Assembly: GCA_002311385.1 (NCBI GenBank)
Contig: DCAE01000109.1
Span: 323,542-387,541 of the forward strand
DNA length: 64,000 nt
From: Dehalococcoidia bacterium UBA1141
GTDB taxonomy: Bacteria > Chloroflexota > Dehalococcoidia > Lucifugimonadales > UBA3495
Reading direction: 5' to 3'
The notes under the pieces are model-generated. The model was not told the DNA's origin and made no database searches. It was given only the letters and a program-made list of their open reading frames with translations. The translations under genes were made by a program, and so were the position numbers. Positions 45,229 to 55,200 of the stretch are shown here, piece after piece (the first letter of the stretch is position 1; each line of letters begins with the position of its first letter).

Positions 45229-45657
45229 TTAATCAAAGCCCCGAGTGCCGATCCAGCCGGTCTCGGAAACGTCGATAATGACTCCCTCGGGACCGCCGTA
45301 CTTTACTTCCACGTTGCCTGCGCCGTGGGCAGGGGTGCCCATATGCAAGGCCTCGTTGATGTCGTCACGTGGTTGGGCATCGGCAGCTTTCATCTTCTCG
45401 GCAATCTCTTCCAGGCTCTCCACCTCAAAGCCAATGTGGTGGATTCCACTGTAGCCCACGCCGTGCTCGGCTCCGGCTACTTGGTCGTTTTGGAAGTCCA
45501 AAATCGCCAGATTGATGTTGCCATCACTCAGGAAGAAACCCTTGGCGTTTTCACCGTCAAGTTTGGCTACTTCTCTCAAACCGAATACTTCTTTGTAAAA
45601 CTGGGCGGTCTTCTCCGCATCCTGGGTGGCGATGGCTATATGCTTTATCTGCGCCAT
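45229..45657 (-). CDS. VOC-family protein, methylmalonyl-CoA epimerase-like
   Basis: 142 residues. IKHIAIATQDAEKTAQFYKEVFGLREV at the start and HHIGFEVESLEEIAEKMKAA mid-chain are in the epimerase/lactoylglutathione-lyase style, with potential metal ligands His (IKHI), His (HHIG) and Glu (NVEVKY). Close to thiolase, DUF35 and LLM genes, so it may belong to the same acyl-CoA catabolism, though on the opposite strand. Confidence 0.8.
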   Translation of the reverse strand: MAQIKHIAIATQDAEKTAQFYKEVFGLREVAKLDGENAKGFFLSDGNINLAILDFQNDQVAGAEHGVGYSGIHHIGFEVESLEEIAEKMKAADAQPRDDINEALHMGTPAHGAGNVEVKYGGPEGVIIDVSETGWIGTRGFD

Positions 45658-45937
45658 GTCGTTCCTCCATTATGAGAATTTGGGTCAATTTTCTGGTTCG
45701 GCAGAATTGAATCTACCTGGGTCCGAGATTATGCATCAAGATACCATTATTCTCCGATGGCCGCCAGCCCCGGACGTTTGGCCAAACGTGTTTCTGGGTT
45801 TCCAACAGGTCAGCTCTGCTTGGTAAGTCGTATGGTCGTATAACACCCGCCGTGTTAGAATGACCCGTGCGTCCACTACCAGCCAATCGGCTTGGCCGGA
45901 CGCTCCCACATATCCAAATTCAATATGGAGTTTGAAA

Positions 45938-47101
45938 ATGTCGTCTTCTAATCGCATGAAATTTGGTGTCTTCATGGCGCCCTTCCACAGGCCGGGTGAA
46001 AACCCCACGCTGGCCTTGGAACGCGATATGGAACTAATCGAGTGGCTAGACACTTTGGGCTTCGACCAAGCTTATATTGGTGAGCATCACAGCGCTGGTT
46101 GGGAAACCATCGCCTCCCCGGAAATTTTCATGGGTATGGCTGCTCAGCGCACCAAGCGAATCATGCTTGGCTCCGGCGTAATCAGCCTTCCCTATCATCA
46201 TCCGTACATGGTGGCCAACCGAATGGTATTGCTGGACCATCTGACAAGAGGCCGCGTCATTCTGGGCGTCGGTCCGGGCGCTCTAGCCTCCGACGCTTTG
46301 ATGTTGGGTATCAAGCCCGAGCGTCAGCGAGAAATGATGGACGAGTCTTTGGGTATCATAATGAGGCTCTTTAAAGAGACTGACCCGATTACCTACAAGA
46401 GCGATTGGTTCGAGTTGAACGAAGCCATGCTCCAGCTACGACCATATTCCGAGCCTCACCTGCCTGTGGCAGTGGCTTCGGTGGAATCACCAGCCGGCGT
46501 GACTCTAGCTGGCAAACACGGCGCGGCTGTCCTGTCCTTGAGCGTCCCGCGGGACACCATCCGCAAGACCAGCTTGAAGGAACTGTGGTCCATCGCCGAG
46601 GAAACTGCGGCGGAGCACAACAACGTGATGAGAAGGGAAGACTGGGGAATCGTAATGGGTGTCCACTTGGCAGAGACCAAGGAAGAAGCGGTAAAAGACA
46701 TTCGGGAGGGTTCAGCCAGGCTTGTTACCGAGTATTTCGGTGAGACGCTGGGCAATCCGGTTCCTCCTGTACCTCGGAACCAGATTGTGGACTATATGGT
46801 GGACAACAATCAGTGGATTGTAGGCACACCCGACGATTGCATTGCGGGCATCGAGCGACTGCAAGAACTCAGTGGCGGCTTCGGAAGCTTCATGATTCGG
46901 GTCGAAGACTGGGCGCCCCGGGACAAGATTCACCGCAGCTATGAATTGCTGGCCAGGTACGTTATGCCCCACTTCCAAGGTTCTCTGGAAGGCATATTCA
47001 CCTCCCAGCAATGGGCCAGCGAACGCCGGGAAGCGCTTCAAGCCAATCGCACCGCAGGCTTGAAGCAGGCGTCAGATTCCTTCTATACAAACCGAAACTA
47101 G
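45938..47101 (+). CDS. LLM-class flavin-dependent oxidoreductase
   Basis: 387 residues from ATG 45938, which has GGAG 7 nt upstream; the longer frame from 45860 is rejected. MKFGVFMAPFHRPGENPTLALERDMELIEWLDTLGFDQAYIGEHH opens the luciferase-like barrel, followed by RIMLGSGVISLPYHHPYMVA, DHLTRGRVILGVGPG and VGTPDDCIAGIERLQE. The pattern is nearest to limonene/alkanal-type monooxygenases. It is a different subfamily from the LLM gene at 41 kb. It ends in a strong terminator. Confidence 0.87.
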   Translation: MSSSNRMKFGVFMAPFHRPGENPTLALERDMELIEWLDTLGFDQAYIGEHHSAGWETIASPEIFMGMAAQRTKRIMLGSGVISLPYHHPYMVANRMVLLDHLTRGRVILGVGPGALASDALMLGIKPERQREMMDESLGIIMRLFKETDPITYKSDWFELNEAMLQLRPYSEPHLPVAVASVESPAGVTLAGKHGAAVLSLSVPRDTIRKTSLKELWSIAEETAAEHNNVMRREDWGIVMGVHLAETKEEAVKDIREGSARLVTEYFGETLGNPVPPVPRNQIVDYMVDNNQWIVGTPDDCIAGIERLQELSGGFGSFMIRVEDWAPRDKIHRSYELLARYVMPHFQGSLEGIFTSQQWASERREALQANRTAGLKQASDSFYTNRN

Positions 47102-47190
47102 CTATACGAATCGAAACTAGCACCAATCGAACCCAGCGGATTGAAAGCCCCTGAAAAAGGGCAGCCGTTAAATCCGGCTAGAAGCAAAAC

Positions 47191-47239
47191 AAAAAAGACC
47201 GGCGCAGGTCCTCGAAATCGACCTGCGCCGGTCTTTTTT
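47191..47239. terminator. Very strong bidirectional terminator
   Basis: A perfect 20-bp inverted repeat (47191-47210/47220-47239) with a 9-nt loop. Six A precede the GC-rich core and six T follow, so it works on either strand. It ends the LLM gene. The rest of the 47102-47424 gap shows no gene and no clear pyk promoter. Confidence 0.92.
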
Positions 47240-47424
47240 CCTAATTTATCAATATTGCTGTAACTCCCGGCAACAAATTGCATCTAACTTAACTCAGGTG
47301 TCTGGTACCATATAGATTGGAGCAAAATTCGCCCGATTTAGAAGAAAGGCAGGGTTGGCCAATATCCATTCGCAATGATCGAATTAGGTAATCGCCGCCC
47401 AACCGCAATTAAAGGCCGATTAAT

Positions 47425-48891
47425 ATGCGCAAGACCAAAATCATAGCGACCATTGGGCCTACTTCCCGAACCCGCGACACCTTGGACCAACTTATTGCCG
47501 CGGGCATGGATTGTGCCCGTCTAAACTTCTCCCACGGTAGTCATGAAGACCACGGAGATGTAGTCAGCTTGGTCAGGGAGTTATCCCAAAAACATGGACG
47601 CCCGGTAGCAATCCTTCAAGACCTGAGCGGAATCAAGATGCGCCTGGGCGAGATTGACGGACTGCTGCAACTCAATCGCGATGATGAAGTTACCTTCGTC
47701 CCTGAGACCTATACCGGGCAATCGGACGTGATTCCTTTCCCCCAGCCTAGGGTCATTAGCAGTCTCCGGACCGGACACCAGATTTTCGTAGCGGATGGCT
47801 CTGTCCGTTTGGAAGTAATGGAAACCGACGGGGAGAAAATCCGAGCTAAAGTCCTAGACGGCGGGACACTGTCTTCTTTCAAAGGCGTCAACCTACCGGG
47901 GGTGGCCATTGACCTGCCGGTGCTGACCGACAAGGACAAAATCGACCTTGAATTCGGAGTTCAGCAGCAGGTAGATTGGGTGGCAGTTTCCTTTGTGCGG
48001 ACCGTCCAAGACATCCGTGACGCCAGGGAGTACCTGGGCCGTATAGGCAGCAAGGCCATGCTCATGGCCAAACTGGAGCGGAGCGAGGCGATAGAAAACA
48101 TCGACGCCATCCTCCGCGAGACCGATGGTGTCATGGTAGCCAGAGGAGATTTGGGCGTGGAGATTCCCATGGAACGGGTGCCCATCGTCCAGAAAGAAAT
48201 CGTAAAACAGGCCAGCGACCTGGCTAGAATCTCGGTGATAGCCACCCAGATGCTGAGTTCCATGGTGATTTCTCCCACACCCACCAGAGCCGAGGTTTCG
48301 GATATCAGCAATGCGGTGCTGGACAGTTGCGATGCAATCTTGCTATCGGAAGAGACCGCTGTGGGAGAGTACCCGGTGGATGCGGTTAAGGTAGCCGTCA
48401 GAGCCATCAACGAAGCGGAAAGCATATACCCTTACCACAGGGAACTGGAATCCAGGGATCGGACCCAAGCTATTGCATCATCGGCAGCCCGGCTGGCCCG
48501 TTCCCTCCATGCCAAGCCCATCGTTGTGACCAGCACCGGAAGAGCTGCGCTTGAGGTCTCCCGGTTCCGGCCTGACGCCGACATCATTGTTTTTTCCCAT
48601 GATCCTGCGGTCTTGAGAAGACTGGCCATGGGCTGGGGATTGAACCCGGTGGGCACGTTGCCGCCGGAAAGGGATGTAGCAACTCTCGTTAGGTCCTTGG
48701 TGGAAGCTTCGATGGCCAACCATTTGATTAGCGAAAGCGATGTAGTAACAATCGTCCATGGGTTCTTGCCCGGCGTATCCGGCACCACAAATACGATTCA
48801 GGTATTGGATATCCGTGAATACCTGGCTAGCACCGGGAGCTTGAGCGAGGCTGTCGCAACACCCACGGCATCTTCTCCATCCGGTTCATAA
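47425..48891 (+). CDS. pyk: Pyruvate kinase
   Basis: 488 residues. RKTKIIATIGPTSRT and ARLNFSHGSHEDH (A domain), B domain at ~70-170, the Lys-containing MAKLERSEAIENIDAI, the metal-site VMVARGDLGVEIPMERVP and TQMLSSMV. The C domain (~350-470) is present, including KPIVVTSTGRAALEVSRFRPDADI. It transfers phosphate from PEP to ADP. The Ser-rich end (TPTASSPSGS) is extra. Confidence 0.95.
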   Translation: MRKTKIIATIGPTSRTRDTLDQLIAAGMDCARLNFSHGSHEDHGDVVSLVRELSQKHGRPVAILQDLSGIKMRLGEIDGLLQLNRDDEVTFVPETYTGQSDVIPFPQPRVISSLRTGHQIFVADGSVRLEVMETDGEKIRAKVLDGGTLSSFKGVNLPGVAIDLPVLTDKDKIDLEFGVQQQVDWVAVSFVRTVQDIRDAREYLGRIGSKAMLMAKLERSEAIENIDAILRETDGVMVARGDLGVEIPMERVPIVQKEIVKQASDLARISVIATQMLSSMVISPTPTRAEVSDISNAVLDSCDAILLSEETAVGEYPVDAVKVAVRAINEAESIYPYHRELESRDRTQAIASSAARLARSLHAKPIVVTSTGRAALEVSRFRPDADIIVFSHDPAVLRRLAMGWGLNPVGTLPPERDVATLVRSLVEASMANHLISESDVVTIVHGFLPGVSGTTNTIQVLDIREYLASTGSLSEAVATPTASSPSGS

Positions 48892-48957
48892 TGCCCATAG
48901 CGAGGCCACATATTCTTCTTAATTTAACTGGATTCCTGTCCCAGTATCCAAAGAAAG

Positions 48958-49908
48958 ATTAAATCAGCAAGCGGATTATTTCTGGTCCTGATTGGGGCTT
49001 TGGTTTTGGCTGCTTGCTCCCAGGCGGAACCCACTCCCACGCCAACACCGACCGCTACGCCGGTTCCGTCGCCTACAGCAATTCCAGCGCCGCTGATAGT
49101 TCGCCGGGATTTGTCGTTTCCGACTCCTGACCCATCTCGCTTGAACCAAGTATCCGAGCTCCTATCCGCAGTCCCAGGGAGTTACCATTCGGTTATTGCC
49201 CTAGACGTACAGGGGTTGAAAGATAGTCCTGTGCTCAGCAGATTGTTGGACTCCGAAAGATTGGGAATTCCTGCGCTGATCCCCATTGACGCCTCCGCAT
49301 TGATCGATAGGGTAGCGGTTGGTGCCACCGGCGAAGGCCAAATCACGGTGATGAAAGGCAACATAGACGTTGCCAGTCTGTTGAAACTGGTGGGCGGGTT
49401 TGGGTTTATCTTGAATATCGCTGACCCGGAAGACTACCGCGACCATCAGGTCTGGGATATCAACATCCTAGGTGTCACTCTGGCAGTGGGCCAAGCCAAC
49501 CCTACTACGGTAATCTTTTCTTCGGGACCGCCAGCGGCCGGGACTACCGCGGTCGCCAAGATCAGAGAATCCCTAGACGCCCTCGACGGACTTTCCCCCG
49601 GATTCTTGGACAGTGCTGACGCTATGAGGCTGATGGAGCGGTTGCCGTCCGGGTTCGCCACCATTGTTCTGTCGGACTGCGCGGCCCTCGGCGACATAGC
49701 CGCCGTCATGGACATTCCAGGCTGCATAGGTGGAGCAATCAGCGCGAAAATAACCGGCACTGGCGAAGTGACATTCTACGGATTGGCCACATTCCCAGAC
49801 GAAGCCCAAGCCTTGGCCGCCCTGGAAATCGCTTTGAATAAAATCCAAGACCAGGATGGTCTGCCCATCGATGAGGTAGCCGTCGGGCAAGAGGATGAAC
49901 TGATCTGA
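48958..49908 (+). CDS. Lipoprotein of unknown function with no canonical start codon
   Basis: About 316 residues. The lipobox LAAC needs a signal peptide before it, but the first usual codon (TTG 49000) leaves only five residues. In the same frame, ATT 48958 would give IKSASGLFLVLIGALVLAAC, an ideal lipoprotein signal. No ATG, GTG or TTG lies between the upstream stop (48925) and 49000. A Thr/Pro linker (EPTPTPTPTATPVPSPT) follows, then an alpha/beta domain. After the TGA at 49906 the same frame continues for 22 sensible codons to TAA 49977. Either an ATT-initiated gene or a decaying one. Confidence 0.6.
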   Translation: MKSASGLFLVLIGALVLAACSQAEPTPTPTPTATPVPSPTAIPAPLIVRRDLSFPTPDPSRLNQVSELLSAVPGSYHSVIALDVQGLKDSPVLSRLLDSERLGIPALIPIDASALIDRVAVGATGEGQITVMKGNIDVASLLKLVGGFGFILNIADPEDYRDHQVWDINILGVTLAVGQANPTTVIFSSGPPAAGTTAVAKIRESLDALDGLSPGFLDSADAMRLMERLPSGFATIVLSDCAALGDIAAVMDIPGCIGGAISAKITGTGEVTFYGLATFPDEAQALAALEIALNKIQDQDGLPIDEVAVGQEDELI

Positions 49909-50181
49909 AGCATCATTACGGTGCATTCCGAACGAGTGGCGGAAGCACTCGAAGCCTTTGATTTGTTAGGTCAATAAGACCGCCTATTTGCTCCGGATGG
50001 CAGCCAACTTCTACCACCGCAGACGGTCATGACCTGATCCCGAATCTATTCTCAAACTGTATTGTGTTGGACTCCGTTTCTGCTCATAATACCTATGCGT
50101 AGCGTTTCCAGTTTGATACCAACAAAACTTCGCCACGGCTTTTGTGCCTGCCTCAAAGATTGAATAGGAAGAAAAGATTAT

Positions 50182-50760
50182 ATGAAATTGACCGAACGCA
50201 CACGGATAAACATTCATCCCGAACGTTCCGTACCTGAAGAGGCGGTGGAGATTCTCTCGGCTGGCTTCGTGGCTCATCTGGGATTCGTTCAAGACGGCCA
50301 ACCCTATGTGATACCGCTGTCCTACCACTACGATGCCGATCAGCCTGACCGGATGTTCCTTCACGGAGCTACTCGGAGCCGGGCACTGAAATTGATAGCC
50401 AACGGCGACCCCGTTTGCGTCACAGTTACGCTGGTTGACGGACTTGTCTATTCCCGAAAAGCAATGAACCACTCGATAAACTACCGAAGCGTGATCTTGC
50501 TGGGCAAGGCCCATCCTGTTACCAGCGAGACCGAGAAATTCGAGTTGTTCGACAAGATGGTGCAGCGTTATTTCCCCGACCGCACTCTTGACCAAGATTA
50601 CAACCACCCACCATCCGCCGACTTGGGAGCGACGGCATTGGTAGAAGTGCAGATAGAAGAATGGAGTGCCAAAGCACGCCGCGGCGGTCCCACGGGACCG
50701 GATGACGACAAAAGCGACGCATTGGGATCGGCAGGGGTTATCGACTTGCGGGAGCTCTAG
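50182..50760 (+). CDS. PNPOx-fold flavin-binding protein
   Basis: 192 residues. The pyridoxamine-5'-phosphate-oxidase-like split barrel has LSAGFVAHLGFVQDGQPYVIPLSYHYDAD, then MFLHGATRSRALKLIANGDPVCVTV, then AMNHSINYRSVILLGKAHPV, matching the NimA/FMN-binding small-protein subfamily. Catalytic role uncertain (nitroreductase, haem-degrading or F420-related members exist). The last 30 residues are polar. Confidence 0.8.
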   Translation: MKLTERTRINIHPERSVPEEAVEILSAGFVAHLGFVQDGQPYVIPLSYHYDADQPDRMFLHGATRSRALKLIANGDPVCVTVTLVDGLVYSRKAMNHSINYRSVILLGKAHPVTSETEKFELFDKMVQRYFPDRTLDQDYNHPPSADLGATALVEVQIEEWSAKARRGGPTGPDDDKSDALGSAGVIDLREL

Positions 50761-50829
50761 TCGCTAATCATCAAAAGGGGTGCGGCCGAACTTAACACCA
50801 GAGGCGGCAGGTTGTCTGGAAGCCGGTGC

Positions 50830-52287
50830 TTATCTGGTAGCCAGCGAATGAGGTAGGCTGGTCTGGCCCATGAGGTATTTATCCACGCCTCTGGCCATCT
50901 GGCGTCCTTCGGCGATGGCCCATACCACTAAGGACTGCCCCCTAGCGGCGTCTCCGCCGGCGAACACTCCTGGAATGCTGGTCATTTTCTCGCCATCGAC
51001 TTGAATATTGCCGCGACCATCCAGTTCTACACCCAACTGGCTCAACAAGCCCTCTTGCTCGGGATGCAAAAACCCCATGGCCAAGAGAACCAAATCCGTT
51101 TCCACCACGAACTCGCTTCCCGGCACCTCTCGCATTTCAGGACGACCGTTGCTTCCTGTGTGACTCCAATCGATGCGGACAGCGTGGAGCCGTTGCAGCT
51201 TGCCGTTCTCACCAGAAAATGACTTGGTCAGAATGTTGTAGTCCCTGATGCCGCCTTCTTCGTGGGCTGGGGTAGTGCGCTGTATCGAAGGCCATTGAGG
51301 CCAAGGGTTGCTGGGCTGTCTCTCGGCTGGAGGCTCCGGCAAGAGCTCCATCTGGTAAACCACCTCTGCGCCGTGACGGTGGGCGGTGCCCAAACAGTCG
51401 GCTCCGGTGTCACCGCCTCCCAGAATAACCACACTCTTGCCTTCGGCCGATATTCTATCGGCGGTATCAATTTCCTCTCCAGCATTTATCCGGTTCTGCT
51501 GGGTAAGATATTCCATCGCCAGATGAACCCCGTCCAGTTCCCGCCCAGGCACAGGCAGGTCTCGCGCCTCTGTGGAACCACAAGTCAGGCACACGGCGTC
51601 ATAGTCGGCAAGAAGAGCGTCGACGGAGTAATCGACACCCACATTAACACCGGTTGAGAAGTTAATTCCTTCTTCGGCCATCAAAGCGACGCGGCGGCGC
51701 ACAATATCCTTTTCCATCTTGAAGTCAGGAATCCCCAAAATCAGAAGGCCGCCGATTTGGTCCGCTCGCTCCAGAACAGTTACCCAATGGCCTGCCCGGT
51801 TTAGCTGCTGAGCTGCAGCCAATCCAGCGGGGCCGGAGCCAACAACCGCAATCTTTTTTCCGGTGCGTTGTTCAGGCGGTTCCGGTTTGATCCAACCTTC
51901 GTCAAAGCCCCGGGTCGAAATCTCCTTTTCAATGTACTCGATGGTCACGGGGTCATCATCGATACTGAGGACGCAAGAGGCTTCGCAAGGCGCAGGGCAA
52001 ATACGCCCCGTAAATTCGGGGAAATTATTGGTGGATGACAGAATGGTCAGCGCTTCCTGCCAATTGCCCAGATAGACCTGGTGATTGAACTCGGGGATCA
52101 CATTCCCCAGAGGGCAGCCCATGTGGCAAAAAGGCACGGAGCAGTCCATACAACGGGAGCCTTGCTCCTTGGCATGGTCCTCCGGCCACGGTTCGTAAAC
52201 TTCCCGGTAGTCACTTTTTCTTTCAACAACCGGGCGGCGTTCCGGCGGCATGCGCCCTGAATCCATAAATCCAGAGGGTTTACCCAT
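50830..52287 (-). CDS. gltD: Glutamate synthase (NADPH) small subunit
   Basis: 485 residues. N-terminal Cys clusters for two [4Fe-4S] centres (CMDCSVPFCHMGCPLGN, CPAPCEASC), FAD loop GSGPAGLAAAQQLNRAGHWV with ADQIGGLL, NADPH loop ILGGGDTGADCLGTAHRHGA and a C-terminal VFAGGDAARGQSLVVWAI. It passes electrons from NADPH to GltB. Its start overlaps the gltB end by 8 nt, so translation is coupled. Confidence 0.95.
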   Translation of the reverse strand: MGKPSGFMDSGRMPPERRPVVERKSDYREVYEPWPEDHAKEQGSRCMDCSVPFCHMGCPLGNVIPEFNHQVYLGNWQEALTILSSTNNFPEFTGRICPAPCEASCVLSIDDDPVTIEYIEKEISTRGFDEGWIKPEPPEQRTGKKIAVVGSGPAGLAAAQQLNRAGHWVTVLERADQIGGLLILGIPDFKMEKDIVRRRVALMAEEGINFSTGVNVGVDYSVDALLADYDAVCLTCGSTEARDLPVPGRELDGVHLAMEYLTQQNRINAGEEIDTADRISAEGKSVVILGGGDTGADCLGTAHRHGAEVVYQMELLPEPPAERQPSNPWPQWPSIQRTTPAHEEGGIRDYNILTKSFSGENGKLQRLHAVRIDWSHTGSNGRPEMREVPGSEFVVETDLVLLAMGFLHPEQEGLLSQLGVELDGRGNIQVDGEKMTSIPGVFAGGDAARGQSLVVWAIAEGRQMARGVDKYLMGQTSLPHSLATR

Positions 52288-55200
52288 GGGGCGCTACTTC
52301 CAATTCTCCCGCTTGCTCTTCCACCCCTCTCAGCTTCCGCTCTTCCAGCACCCGGCGATAGTCGCGGGGCATGATTTTCTTGAATCGGGGGAGGCAATTG
52401 GCCCAATCGGCCAGCATCTTACGGGCGGGCTCAGACCCGGTAAGTCTTACGTGGTCTTCGACCATGCGTTTTAGAATTCCCTTGTCTTCGGCATCGGTCA
52501 CTTCTTCCAAATCGGCCAATCCCGGATTGAAACGGTCCTTGAAGTCGCCGTCTCTATCGTAAACAAAGGCGATTCCTCCGCTCATACCAGCGCCGAAGTT
52601 GCGGCCTGTCTTGCCCAGAACCACCACCACTCCGCCGGTCATATACTCGCAGCCGTGGTCGCCAACGCTTTCTACAACGGCGTGAACTCCACTATTTCGG
52701 ACGCAGAACCTTTCCCCAGCAATTCCGCTGATAAATACCTGGCCCCCGGTTGCCCCGTACAGAACGACGTTCCCAACGATTATGTTATCTTCCGCCACGA
52801 ATTGAGAATCGATGGGCGGAGAGACCACAATCTGGCCGCCGCTCATTCCTTTGCCCATATAGTCGTTGGTATCGCCTTCCAGGTGAATATTGATGCCCTT
52901 GGTCAAGAACGCGCCAAAGCTTTGTCCGGCCGAACCCGAAAGATGTATCTTGATTGTGTCCGGTGGCAAGCCGTCCTCACCATACCGCTTGGCGATTTCC
53001 CCGCTAAGCATCGCTCCAACAGTACGGTTGGAATTGCGTATAGGCAGGTCGATTTCCACAGGTTGTTTATGCTCCAAAGCGACTTGGGACAATTCAATCA
53101 ACTGGTGATCAAGCGCTTTTTCCAGCCCGTGGTCTTGGGTTACAGAGCAGTAAGCCTCTTCGCCTTGGGTCCGAGCCGGTTGCTTGTAAAGCAGGCGAGA
53201 CAGGTCAAGGCCCTGGGTCTTCCAGTGCTCTGTAGCTTCCTTGGCGTCCAACATATCCACGCGGCCAATCATCTCATTGACTGTCCGGAAGCCCAACTCG
53301 GCCATTATCTCCCGCAAGTCTTCGGCGATGAAGTTGAAGTAGTTAACCAAGTGTTCGGGACGACCGGAGAACCGCTTGCGCAGTTCAGGGTCTTGAGTAG
53401 CCACCCCCACGGAACAGGTGCCCAAGTGGCATTTACGCAACATTATGCAACCGTTTACGATTAGCGCCCCGGTGGCGTAGCCGAATTCTTCTGCGCCCAG
53501 TAATGCTGCTATTGCAGTGTCTCTACCAGTCTTTAGCTGACCGTCGGCCTGCACTGAGATGCGGCTCCTCAGGCCATTGGCCACCAATACTTGTTGAGTC
53601 TCAGCCAATCCCAATTCCCAAGGCAGCCCGGCATACTTGATGGAAGTCTCCGGAGAGTTGCCGGTGCCGCCGTCGTGGCCGCTGATGAGGACCACATCTG
53701 CGTGACCCTTGGCAACCCCGGCAGCCACGGTACCGACGCCAATCTCGGCAACCAGTTTCACATGGATGCGGGCTTGAGGGTTTACGTTTTTCAAATCGTG
53801 GATTAGCTGGGCTAAGTCCTCGATTGAATAAATGTCGTGATGGGGCGGCGGTGAGATAAGCTCCACGCCGGGGGTGGTTTTGCGCACCCATCCGATGTAT
53901 TCATCAATCTTATTGCCGGATAGTTGGCCGCCCTCTCCCGGTTTGGAACCTTGGGCCATCTTGATTTGCAGGTCGGTGGCGTTTACCAGATAGTTGGCGG
54001 TGACGCCGAAACGACCCGAGGCAACCTGCTTGATGGCGCTGCTACTGGTGTCGCCGTTCTCATCCACTTGGTAGCGCCGATAGTCCTCGCCACCCTCACC
54101 CGTATTGCTTCTGGCGCCCATCCGGTTCATAGCGATTCCCATGGACTCGTGGGCCTCTTTGCTGATGGACCCCAAGGAAACTGCGCCCGTGGCGAATCGC
54201 TTCACGATCTCAGAAGCCGGCTCAACCTCATCCAAAGGCACGGGAGGTTGAGTTTTCTTGAACTCCAACAGACCCCTTAGAGTCGCCATGTTCTTGCTCT
54301 GGTCATTTACCAGGCTGGCGAACTCTTTGTAACCCTCCCAGTTGCCGGTGCGGGTGGAGTCTTGCAGCTTGGCGATTACTTCGGGGTTCCACTGATGGAA
54401 CTCCCCGTGTCTTCGCCATTGATAAGCTCCGCCGAAATCAAGAGGACGCTCACTGGGCGACTGAAGACCAAAGGCGGCGCTATGCCGCTCTAATACCTCG
54501 GACTCCACATCCGCCAATCCGATTCCGTTTATCCGTGAAGGCGTCCAAGTGAAGTACTGGTCAATCAGCTCGTGGCCCAATCCCAAGGCCTCAAATATCT
54601 GAGCTCCCCGGTAGCTCTGGACCGTTGATATGCCCATCTTGGACATGACTTTAAGAACGCCTTTTTCGTTGGCTTTAATCAGGTTTTTCTCGGCATAATC
54701 CGGGCTGGTGCCATTCAACTCTCCGGACGCCGCAAGATTACGGGCCGTGGCCAATGCCAAGTAAGGGTGCACCGCTCCAGCGCCGTAGCCGATGAGCAGA
54801 GAGAAATGATGGACCTCCCGGGGTTCGCCTGAATCGACAACCAGTCCAACCTTCGTCCGAGTTCCTTCCCGAATCAAGTGATGATGAACGGCCGCTGTGG
54901 CTAATAGACAAGGAATAGGCGCATTTTTATCGTCGACTCCCCGGTCAGAAAGGATGATTATGCAATTTCCGTCGTTTATAGCCTGGGTCGCTTGAACGCA
55001 CAAGCGGTCCAAAGCCAGCTTGAGGGCTCCCTCGCCAGCATCGGCGTCAAAGAGGGTGGATAACGTGGCCGACTTTATGTCGCCAATGTTGATTCCGCTA
55101 ATCTTGGCGAATTGCTCCCCATCAATAATGGGGGAGTTCAGCTTCAGTTGGCGGCAATGGGCCGCAGTTTCCTCAAAGAGGTTCTGCTCGCAGCCTATAA

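Noticed and set aside
52655..53464. Plus-strand open frame of 269 codons
   Set aside because: Antisense shadow of the gltB FMN and iron-sulfur domain; no recognisable fold.
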